DNA from: JAUXFS01 sp050329575
GTDB taxonomy: Bacteria; Pseudomonadota; Alphaproteobacteria; Rhodospirillales; Defluviicoccaceae
NCBI GenBank assembly: GCA_050329575.1
Contig: JBHJOP010000005.1
Location: 1-27,786, forward strand
Length of the DNA: 27,786 nt
Direction of reading: 5' to 3'
Shown here piece by piece: positions 1 through 7,082 of this stretch. The notes under the pieces were generated by a model. It ran no database searches and was not told the origin of the DNA. It saw only the letters and a program-made list of their open reading frames with translations. The translations under genes and the position numbers were made by a program. Each line of letters starts with the position of its first letter. Positions within the stretch are counted from its first letter, which is position 1.

Positions 1-1153
1 GCTCGGCCGGCCGGGCGGCGGCCGGCGCCGGTGGCGGCAGGTAGCGATCGATGTCGAGGACGCCGCTCTCGATCACCGCGGTGATCCGGGTAACGTCGCC
101 GCTGCCATCGAAGCTGCCGTGGGCGCGGGCCGAGAGGCCCTTGCCGTCGACGGTCGCCTCCCGCAGCGCCACCGCTTCGCCCTCGGCCGCGAACACCGCG
201 CGCACCTTCAGCGGGCCGGGGTCGCCGACGCGGCGATCGAGGGGCGCCCCGAGCCAGGCGGCCAGCCGGCCGACCGAAGGCACGTCGAGATCGAAGGTGC
301 CGTCGAGGCCGGGAAGCGGCCGCTGCTGGACCTTGCCGTCGAAGCGGGCGCCGATCCGCTTCGCATCCACGGCCGCGGTCAGGCCGGCGAGGCGGCCGGC
401 GCGCAGCGCGGCGGGGGAATCGAGGGCGACGCTCACGGTGACCGGCTCGGTCTCGACGGTCGCCGCGAGATCGAGCAGGAACGGGCTCGCCATGTCGTCG
501 AGGGCCGCCTTGAGGGTGATGTCGCGGGCGTCCACCGCCTGCCCGGTCCGGGCGTCGGCGTAGGTGAGGCGGCCGCCGTCGATCCGCACGTCGCCGAGCC
601 GCAGGCGGTTGAACGGCAGGCCGTCGGACGTCTCGCGGCGCTTCGGCTGCGCCTGCCTCGGTTGGTCCCGCGCCGCCTCGCCGTCGATCGCGAACCGCCA
701 GTTGGGGCGGCCTTGCTGGTCCACCTCCAGGTTGACGACCGGTTCGCTGGCCACGAACTGCTCGACGATGAGGTTGCGGCCGAGGAGCGCCATCAGCTCG
801 ATGCGGCCCGCGACCCGCTCGACGGTCAGCATCTCGGGGTTGGCCGTCCCGGGGGCGTTGGACAGCGCGATGCCGTCGACCGAGAACGCCAGGTGCGGGA
901 ACAGCGAGAGCTCGACATCGCCGTCGATCCGGAGCTCGCGGCCGGTCGCCTTGCGGACCGCGTCGGCGATCTCGGGCTTGTAGGCGTTCCAATCGGTGGT
1001 CGCCAGGACCACCGCCGCGGCGGCGGCGACGAACAGGCAGAGTGCGACGAGGCCGCCGATCAGCCAGGCGAACAGCCGCAGCGGCGACCGTCGGCGGCGC
1101 GGCGTCTTCGTGGGGGTCGGACGGGAGGGGGTTCGCGGGCTGTCCTGGGGCAT
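1..1153 (-). CDS. AsmA family protein, N-terminal part (cut by left window edge)
   Basis: AsmA-family proteins are inner-membrane-anchored periplasmic proteins of the AsmA/TamB/YhdP group, linked to outer-membrane assembly and lipid transport. The visible 384 residues start at ATG 1153 with a proline- and arginine-rich cytoplasmic tail, then one membrane segment (about residues 27-50). The family signature follows: DWNAYKPEI at about 54-62, and a segment reading GRELRIDGDVELSLFPHL. After that come repeated beta-rich stretches. A GAGGA sequence lies about 12 bases upstream of the ATG. No stop is reached, so the C-terminal half lies outside the window. It is divergent from the arsC-like gene, with 177 bp between the starts. 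Family assignment is firm; the substrate is unknown. Confidence 0.9.
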   Translation of the reverse strand, partial: MPQDSPRTPSRPTPTKTPRRRRSPLRLFAWLIGGLVALCLFVAAAAAVVLATTDWNAYKPEIADAVRKATGRELRIDGDVELSLFPHLAFSVDGIALSNAPGTANPEMLTVERVAGRIELMALLGRNLIVEQFVASEPVVNLEVDQQGRPNWRFAIDGEAARDQPRQAQPKRRETSDGLPFNRLRLGDVRIDGGRLTYADARTGQAVDARDITLKAALDDMASPFLLDLAATVETEPVTVSVALDSPAALRAGRLAGLTAAVDAKRIGARFDGKVQQRPLPGLDGTFDLDVPSVGRLAAWLGAPLDRRVGDPGPLKVRAVFAAEGEAVALREATVDGKGLSARAHGSFDGSGDVTRITAVIESGVLDIDRYLPPPAPAAARPAE

Positions 1154-1204
1154 CGGCTGCGGGTGTCCTCGAGGGCGAAGAGTCTCTACGCCGAATGGGG
1201 CATC

Positions 1205-1234
1205 AGTGTAGCAACCGCACCTCGCGGGCGAAAG
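1205..1234 (-). promoter_or_regulatory. weak sigma-70-like promoter candidate for asmA
   Basis: On the minus strand a TACACT -10-like hexamer (1205-1210) has a poor TTCGCC/TTTCGC -35-like element 16-17 bp upstream. It would give a leader of about 45 nt. The -35 match is poor, so this is only a candidate. Confidence 0.2.
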
Positions 1235-1330
1235 CGCGGCGCCGCCCGGCGGCGGAATCCCCTTGCATCGCGGCGGTCGATCCGTATTGGTTGGAGCGTC
1301 TTCGGGACCCCGGCAGCGGACGGACGTGCC

Positions 1331-1672
1331 ATGACCGTGACCATCTACCACAACCCCCGTTGCAGCAAGTCTCGTGCCGCGCTGGCGCTGCTGCGGGAAC
1401 GCGGCATCTCGCCGGACATCGTCGACTACCTCGCCGATCCGCCGAGCGCCGACGAGCTGAAGCGCATCCTCGCGCTGCTCGGCATCGAGCCCCGCCAACT
1501 GCTGCGGGCCAAGGAGGCGCGCGAGGTCGGTCTCGACGATCCCGGTCTCGACGACGAAGCGCTGATCGCCGGCATGGTCGCCCACCCGATCGTCATCGAG
1601 CGGCCGATCGTCATCCGCGGCCGCCGCGCGCGGATCGGTCGCCCGCCGGAGAAGGTGCTCGAAATCCTCTGA
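1331..1672 (+). CDS. arsC: ArsC-family reductase (arsenate reductase / YfgD-like)
   Basis: This 113-residue thioredoxin-fold protein begins TIYHNPRCSKSR, with the catalytic Cys at residue 11. In characterised ArsC this cysteine forms the arseno-adduct that glutaredoxin resolves. Arginines that bind the oxyanion in ArsC have counterparts in IERPIV and in the C-terminal RIGRPPEKVLEIL. That ending is especially close to E. coli YfgD, a chromosomal ArsC homologue whose substrate is less clear, so the true substrate may not be arsenate. There is no arsB, acr3 or arsR beside it, so it is not part of a classic ars operon. It is a complete single gene, with stop TGA at 1670-1672. Confidence 0.88.
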   Translation: MTVTIYHNPRCSKSRAALALLRERGISPDIVDYLADPPSADELKRILALLGIEPRQLLRAKEAREVGLDDPGLDDEALIAGMVAHPIVIERPIVIRGRRARIGRPPEKVLEIL

Positions 1673-1686
1673 ACGGCCCGACGGAA

Positions 1687-1746
1687 CCGCCCCGTCACAG
1701 GCCGCCCCGTCACAGGCCGCCCCGTCACAGGCCGCCCCGTCAGAGG
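1687..1746. repeat. tandem 15-bp repeat, 4 copies, at the radical SAM 3' end
   Basis: Four consecutive copies of CCGCCCCGTCACAGG start at 1687, 1702, 1717 and 1732; the last has one change (CAGAGG). On the minus strand each copy contains a TGA in the frame of the radical SAM gene. The gene therefore stops in the first unit it enters (1740-1742) and three more in-frame stops follow at 15-bp spacing. Confidence 0.9.
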
Positions 1747-2630
1747 CCGCGCAGGAACCGCGGCCGGATCGGTGCGAGGCCGGCGCGGGCGGCGGCGACG
1801 GCGGCCGTCAGCCGGTCGCGGTCGCGCGGCAGCGTGCCGGCCAGCGGCAGGCAGTTGGAGGCGTGGTTGGAGCGGAAGATCACCGGCCGCGGCGGGTCCA
1901 GCGCCGCCAGCAGCCGTTGCAGTTCGGCGAGGATGCCGGCGTCGTCCTGGTCCCGGAACGGCGCGCCGTGGCGGGCGAAGCGGTCCATGAAGTCGGCGAC
2001 GACGCCGCCGTCCAGGTGCAGCTGCAGGGTCGAGAGATAGCTCGGCGGCGCCCGGTTGACGACCGCGGCGGTGCCGTCGATGTGCTCCTGCCACAGGTCG
2101 CGGCCGCCGAGCCCGAGGATCACCGTCGCCGACACCTTGAGCCCGGCCGCGGTGGCGCGATCGAGGGCCGAGACCAGGGTCTTCGCCGTCGCCCCCTTGC
2201 GGATGCGCTTGAGGATGGCGTCCGAGCCGGATTCGATCCCGAGATAGACCAGCGACAGCCGGCCCGCCTTCAGGGTCCGCAGCTCCTCGACGGTCTTGTG
2301 GTTGAGGTTGATCGGCGTCGCGTAGGCGCTGACCCGCTGCAGGGCGGGGAAGGCGGCGGCGAGCCGGTCGAGGATGCGGAGCAGGTCGGCGGTCGGCAGG
2401 GTGAGGGCGTCGCCGTCGGCGAGGAACACCCGGTGCGCACCGGGCCACATCCGGGCGGCGGCGTCGATGTCGGCGAACACGGCCTCCGGCGGCCGCGCCC
2501 GGTAGGTCTTGGTCTTGTACATCGAGCAGAAGGTGCACTCGTTGAACGAGCACCCGATCGTCGCCTGGATGATCAGGTTGTCGCCCTCGCTCGGCGGCCG
2601 CCACAGCGGCAGGTCGTAGGCCGGCATCAT
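1740..2630 (-). CDS. radical SAM protein, unknown substrate
   Basis: This 296-residue radical SAM enzyme would bind a 4Fe-4S cluster and cleave S-adenosylmethionine to a 5'-deoxyadenosyl radical. The cluster motif near the N-terminus is GCSFNECTFC (Cys 27, 32, 35), a CX4CX2C spacing rather than the commoner CX3CX2C. It is followed by Met-Tyr. Later hallmarks are FLADGDALTLPT, YLGIESGSD and VSATVILGLGG, typical of the Elp3/MiaB-like barrel. There is no B12-binding, TRAM or SPASM domain. The start at 2630 was chosen because homology begins immediately after the Met-Met. The reading frame stays open to 3098, but that extension has no family features. The Shine-Dalgarno is weak. The gene stops inside a tandem repeat. 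Confidence 0.85.
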   Translation of the reverse strand: MMPAYDLPLWRPPSEGDNLIIQATIGCSFNECTFCSMYKTKTYRARPPEAVFADIDAAARMWPGAHRVFLADGDALTLPTADLLRILDRLAAAFPALQRVSAYATPINLNHKTVEELRTLKAGRLSLVYLGIESGSDAILKRIRKGATAKTLVSALDRATAAGLKVSATVILGLGGRDLWQEHIDGTAAVVNRAPPSYLSTLQLHLDGGVVADFMDRFARHGAPFRDQDDAGILAELQRLLAALDPPRPVIFRSNHASNCLPLAGTLPRDRDRLTAAVAAARAGLAPIRPRFLRGL

Positions 2631-2702
2631 GGTCGGGACTCTAGGCGGCCGGCGCCGCGACGGCAAGGACGAGACCACCGCCGCCGCCGCGGCGCAGCGC
2701 GG

Positions 2703-2720
2703 CAAGGAAAAATATCCTTG
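2703..2720. promoter_or_regulatory. 18-bp dyad upstream of the radical SAM gene, possible operator
   Basis: CAAGGA and TCCTTG arms (6 bp each) flank an AAAATA spacer, centred about 80 bp upstream of the radical SAM start. The spacing suits an operator over a promoter. No known regulator consensus was recognised. Confidence 0.3.
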
Positions 2721-2855
2721 TCCCGGCCCCGGCGAGGGGATACAGAACCGGTCGAGGGCGTTGGCCATCGTGGATCGAGGGGGGGCCGTTCGGACGGGGC
2801 GGCGGCGGAGTCGCACGGATCCTGCAAGTCGCTCGAAACAAAGCCGTTTTTCTCG

Positions 2856-2908
2856 TTTTTGACGATCCTGCTGACGACTTTTGACGATTTTTGACGATTT
2901 TTGACGAT
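2856..2908. repeat. 10-bp repeat array 1 (TTTTTGACGA), phased T-tracts
   Basis: TTTTTGACGAT occurs at 2856-2866, then a degenerate CTGACGAC, then three head-to-tail copies at exactly 10-bp steps (GACGAT at 2883, 2893 and 2903). Each unit has a run of four or five T, so the T-tracts repeat about once per helical turn. That arrangement is known to favour intrinsic DNA curvature. Confidence 0.85.
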
Positions 2909-3033
2909 CACGGGGTTGCGGCCGCGGCCGGGACCGCGCGGCGGAATCGTTGGATTTCAAGGAGTTGCCGCGGTCCGCGGCGGGGTCGCGATTCTGTCGA
3001 AAAAATTCAATGAAATCAACATATTGTTGGTCA

Positions 3034-3063
3034 TTTTGACGATTTTTGACGATTTTTGACGAT
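3034..3063. repeat. 10-bp repeat array 2 (TTTTTGACGA), phased T-tracts
   Basis: Three perfect head-to-tail units at 10-bp steps (GACGAT at 3038, 3048 and 3058) nearly duplicate the core of array 1. They have the same orientation and lie 155 bp away. The array ends about 110 bp before the mntA start. Each unit also contains TTGACG, which resembles a -35 hexamer, but no matching -10 is visible. Confidence 0.85.
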
Positions 3064-3174
3064 CGCCACGGCATCGCCGGCGACGGCCGTGATGTCAACC
3101 GGTTAGCGGGTTTTTCCGGCCGCGCGATCGTCGCCGGCGTGGCGGCGGGCGGTCGCGCGTGCTATCGTCGGGCG

Positions 3175-3480
3175 ATGACGGCGACCGCGCGAGAGCGCTA
3201 TCTCGACGAGATCAGGACCATCGTGCTCCGTCACCTGCGCGGACGGGCCGCCGCCGTCTATCTGTTCGGGTCCCACGCCGCCGGCACCGCCGGACGGTTC
3301 AGCGACGTCGATGTCGCCGTCGACGCCGAGGCGCCGATCCCGGAGAGCGTGTGGGCGGCGCTCGCCGAGGCGCTCGACGACAGCACCGTCCCCTGGCGGG
3401 TCGACCTCGTCGATCTCGGCCGCGTCGATCCCGAGTTTCGTCGCCGCGTCCTCCGCGAGGGCGTGAGATGGACCGCTTAG
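3175..3480 (+). CDS. mntA: MntA-type nucleotidyltransferase antitoxin
   Basis: This is a 101-residue minimal nucleotidyltransferase. The catalytic signature is exact GSX10DXD: Gly32-Ser33 and Asp44-Val-Asp46 within LFGSHAAGTAGRFSDVDV, with further aspartates in the WRVDLVDL strand. In characterised MNT-HEPN pairs, MntA transfers AMP from ATP to a tyrosine beside the HEPN active site and so silences the toxin. It overlaps the downstream hepT by 13 bp, implying translational coupling. A possible -10 (TATCGT, 3163-3168) lies so close to the ATG that the mRNA could be nearly leaderless, and no strong Shine-Dalgarno is visible. It is preceded by two arrays of 10-bp repeats. Confidence 0.88.
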   Translation: MTATARERYLDEIRTIVLRHLRGRAAAVYLFGSHAAGTAGRFSDVDVAVDAEAPIPESVWAALAEALDDSTVPWRVDLVDLGRVDPEFRRRVLREGVRWTA

Positions 3481-3881
3481 CCGAGCGGCTGGAGATCGCC
3501 GCCCGGGCGCTCTCCACCCTGGACGAGGTGATCACTGCCGACCTGCCGGCGACGGTACGCCGCGACGCCGCGATCATCCGCCTCGTCTATACCTTCGAGG
3601 CGGTGTGGAAAGCGGCGCAGCGGTTCTTGGCCGACGTCGAGGGCATCGAACGGGGCACGCCGAATGGCGTCATCCGCGGCTGCCGCGACGCCGGCTTGCT
3701 CAGCGCCGCGGACACCGAATCGGCGCTGGCGATCACGCGCGACCGCAATCTCTCGGTCCACATCTACAACGAAGCGTTGGCGGAACAGATCTTCGCTCGC
3801 CTCCCCGACCATGTCCGGGTCCTCGGCACGTGGCTGGGGGCGATGCGCCGGCCGCGCGCCGCGGGGCCGGACCGGCGCTGA
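3468..3881 (+). CDS. hepT: HepT-type HEPN ribonuclease toxin
   Basis: This is a 137-residue, largely helical protein of the HI0074/HEPN family. The active-site motif RX4HXY is intact: Arg93, His98 and Tyr100 in RNLSVHIY. In studied HepT toxins, Arg and His are the RNase residues and the Tyr is AMPylated by MntA. The ATG lies within the last codons of mntA, 13 bp before its end. The reading frame extends upstream to 3159, but that part is only mntA read out of frame. The C-terminus is an arginine- and proline-rich tail. It is convergent with the agmatinase gene, leaving 12 bp. Together with mntA it is a complete, apparently intact toxin-antitoxin module. Confidence 0.88.
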   Translation: MDRLAERLEIAARALSTLDEVITADLPATVRRDAAIIRLVYTFEAVWKAAQRFLADVEGIERGTPNGVIRGCRDAGLLSAADTESALAITRDRNLSVHIYNEALAEQIFARLPDHVRVLGTWLGAMRRPRAAGPDRR

Positions 3882-3893
3882 CGCCGCCGCCGG

Positions 3894-4850
3894 TCAGCCG
3901 CGGGCGATCGAGATCAGGTAGAGGATGTCGGCGGCGAGGGTGGCGCCGGCCAAGGCGGTGATCTGGCCCGAGGGGTCGTAGGGCGGCGAGACCTCGACCT
4001 GGTCGCCGCCGACCACCCTCGTCCCGGCGAGGCCGGCGAGGATGGCCCTCGCCTCGGCGGTGGTCGGGCCGCCGACCACCGGGGTGCCGGTGCCGGGCGC
4101 GTAGGCCGGATCGAGGAAGTCGATGTCGAAGGTGAGGTAGACGGCGTGGTCGCCGACCCGGCGGCGGATCTCGGCCGCGGTCCGGTCGGGTCCGTCGCGG
4201 ACGACCCGGTCGGCGTGCAGGATGGCGAAGCCGTGGGTGTGCGGATTGGGGGTGCGGATGCCGACCTGGACCGACCGCGCCGGGTCGACCAGCCCCTCGC
4301 GGACCGCGTGGTAGAACATGCTGCCGTGGTTGAAGCCGTCGTCGACCCAGGTGTCGGAGTGGGCGTCGAAATGGACCAGCGACAGCGGGCCGTGGTGCCG
4401 GGCGTGGGCGCGCAGCAGCGGCAGCGACACGAAGTGGTCGCCGCCGAGGGCGAGCAGCGCCACCCCGGCCGCGACGATCCGCCCGGCCTCCTCCTCCACC
4501 GCCGCGACCATCCGGCCGACGTCGCCGACCTCGAACGCGACGTCGCCGCAGTCGAGGACGGCGTGGCGGTCGAACGGGTTGAAGTCCCACGGCCACACCC
4601 CCCAGGGGTAGTCGACGAGCAGCGACTGCTCGCGGATGGCGCGGGGGCCGAGGCGGGCGCCGGGGCGGTTGGTGGTGCCGAGGTCGTAGGGAACGCCGAG
4701 CACGGCGATGTCGACGCCGGCGAGGTCGCGGCCGCAGGGGCGGCGCATGAAGCTGAACGCCCCCGCGAAGGGCTGCACCCGTCCGGAGGCGGTGAGACCG
4801 CCTCGCGACCCGGGGGCCGTCGAGGCGGGCGGGGGCGCCGGCGATGGCAT
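3894..4850 (-). CDS. speB: agmatinase / ureohydrolase family protein
   Basis: This is a 318-residue ureohydrolase. The binuclear manganese site is complete: His139 in GGDH, Asp162/His164/Asp166 in DAHSD, and Asp242/Asp244 in DIDFLDPAY. Agmatinase converts agmatine to putrescine and urea. Close relatives act on guanidinobutyrate or similar guanidino compounds, so the substrate is not settled by sequence. The start at 4850 gives a proline- and alanine-rich tail of about 20 residues before the conserved fold. The GAGGGA ribosome site overlaps the end of ahcY, whose stop is only 17 bp upstream, so the two are very likely co-transcribed. Confidence 0.9.
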   Translation of the reverse strand: MPSPAPPPASTAPGSRGGLTASGRVQPFAGAFSFMRRPCGRDLAGVDIAVLGVPYDLGTTNRPGARLGPRAIREQSLLVDYPWGVWPWDFNPFDRHAVLDCGDVAFEVGDVGRMVAAVEEEAGRIVAAGVALLALGGDHFVSLPLLRAHARHHGPLSLVHFDAHSDTWVDDGFNHGSMFYHAVREGLVDPARSVQVGIRTPNPHTHGFAILHADRVVRDGPDRTAAEIRRRVGDHAVYLTFDIDFLDPAYAPGTGTPVVGGPTTAEARAILAGLAGTRVVGGDQVEVSPPYDPSGQITALAGATLAADILYLISIARG

Positions 4851-4867
4851 CGGTCGCGCCCGATCCC

Positions 4868-6292
<1,425 letters not shown>

Positions 6293-6343
6293 GGCGGGGG
6301 CTCCGTTCTCGAGGGGTTGCGGTGCGGGGCGGTGTCGGCGCGG

Positions 6344-6372
6344 ACCATACTTCCGGTCGCCGGCGCGGGCAA
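6344..6372 (-). promoter_or_regulatory. sigma-70-like promoter candidate for ahcY
   Basis: On the minus strand TTGCCC (6367-6372) is followed after 17 bp by TATGGT (6344-6349). It would start transcription about 45 nt before the ahcY ATG. The spacing is ideal and the hexamers are fair for a GC-rich alphaproteobacterium. Confidence 0.4.
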
Positions 6373-6420
6373 CCGGTCATCGACCGCCGCGGCCGTCCCG
6401 CGGGCGGCGGGCCCGCCGGT

Positions 6421-6465
6421 CAGGCCGGTCAGGTCGGTCAGGCCGGTCAGGCCGGTCAGGGCGGT
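6421..6465. repeat. tandem 9-bp repeat, 5 copies, at the fixJ 3' end
   Basis: Five units of CAGGCCGGT start at 6421, 6430, 6439, 6448 and 6457; the second and fifth each have one change. A more degenerate unit precedes them. Read on the minus strand, TGA recurs every nine bases in the frame of the response-regulator gene, giving five in-frame stops from 6458 down to 6420. Confidence 0.88.
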
Positions 6466-7082
6466 CCGGCGAGCTTGCGGCAGGCCAGCGCCATGCGCGT
6501 CAGATCGACCGAGGAGCGGGCCTCCATCTTCTGCATCACGCTGTGGCGGTGGTGCTCGACCGTCGACGGGCTGAGGCCGAGGGCGCCGGCGATCTCCCGG
6601 GTGTGCCGGCCGGCGACCACCTGGTCCATCACCTCGCGTTCGCGCGGCGTCAGGGTGGCCAGCCGTTCGACGACGTCGACCGCTTCGCATCGCCACCGCC
6701 GCCACTGGGCATCGAGCTCGATGCAGGTCTGAACGCGGTCGAGCAGGTCCTGGTCGTCGAACGGCTTCTCCAGGAAATCGACGGCGCCGGCCTTCATCGC
6801 GCGGACCGCGGTGCCGACGTCGCCGTGACCGGTGATCACCACCGCCGGCCGGAAGTCGCCCTTCTCGGCCAGCGCCTCGAGCAGTTGCACGCCGGTCATG
6901 CCCGGCATCTGCACGTCGACGATCAGGCAGCCGACCCGGGACGGCCGGTAGCCGGCGAGGAACGCCTCGGCGGACGCGTAGCCCTCGGTCTGGAGGCCCG
7001 CCGATTCGAGCAGGAACCGCAGCGACCGCCGCAGGCCACCGTGATCGTCGACGACGAACACGGTCGCGTCAGGCGGCCGCAT
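6456..7082 (-). CDS. FixJ-type response regulator
   Basis: This is a 208-residue two-component regulator. The receiver domain (about 5-120) has acidic residues Asp12-Asp13, the phospho-acceptor Asp56 in VDVQMPGMTG, a Thr in VITGHGD, and Lys in FLEKPF. The output is a LuxR/FixJ helix-turn-helix (about 140-200) containing LTPREREVMDQVVAGRHTREIA. It overlaps the upstream kinase gene by 14 bp, so the pair is translationally coupled and almost certainly cognate. The family includes FixJ, TtrR, TodT and DctR-like regulators. The inducing signal cannot be inferred because the kinase lacks a recognisable haem site. The gene stops in the first unit of a tandem repeat. Confidence 0.9.
   Translation of the reverse strand: MRPPDATVFVVDDHGGLRRSLRFLLESAGLQTEGYASAEAFLAGYRPSRVGCLIVDVQMPGMTGVQLLEALAEKGDFRPAVVITGHGDVGTAVRAMKAGAVDFLEKPFDDQDLLDRVQTCIELDAQWRRWRCEAVDVVERLATLTPREREVMDQVVAGRHTREIAGALGLSPSTVEHHRHSVMQKMEARSSVDLTRMALACRKLAGPP

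Larger units (their letters stand above)
2631..3174. other. 544-bp intergenic AT-rich island between the radical SAM gene and mntA-hepT
   Basis: No convincing gene was found. The minus-strand reading frame here is a low-complexity extension whose lysine/arginine-rich sequence simply translates DNA repeats. The stretch holds one dyad (2703-2720), two arrays of 10-bp repeats (2856-2908 and 3034-3063), and an AT-rich segment between about 2997 and 3040 that includes an interrupted CAACA/TGTTG dyad (3017-3029). Its base composition contrasts sharply with the GC-rich genes on either side. It probably holds both divergent promoters. Confidence 0.6.

Noticed and set aside
119..1672. Long plus-strand open frame across the asmA region that also contains arsC
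   Set aside because: Only the part from ATG 1331 has homology. The upstream part is low-complexity sequence opposite the real AsmA frame on the minus strand.
2856..3063. CRISPR array
   Set aside because: Units are 10 bp and directly abutting, with no spacers, so they cannot be CRISPR repeats.
2631..3098. N-terminal extension of the radical SAM protein
   Set aside because: The extension translates the 10-bp DNA repeats in cycling frames, has no domain features, and homology begins exactly at the Met-Met at 2630.
6293..6440. SAH riboswitch upstream of ahcY
   Set aside because: The leader lacks the conserved GAGGAGCGCUGC-type core and the matching pseudoknot; only a promoter-like element is visible.
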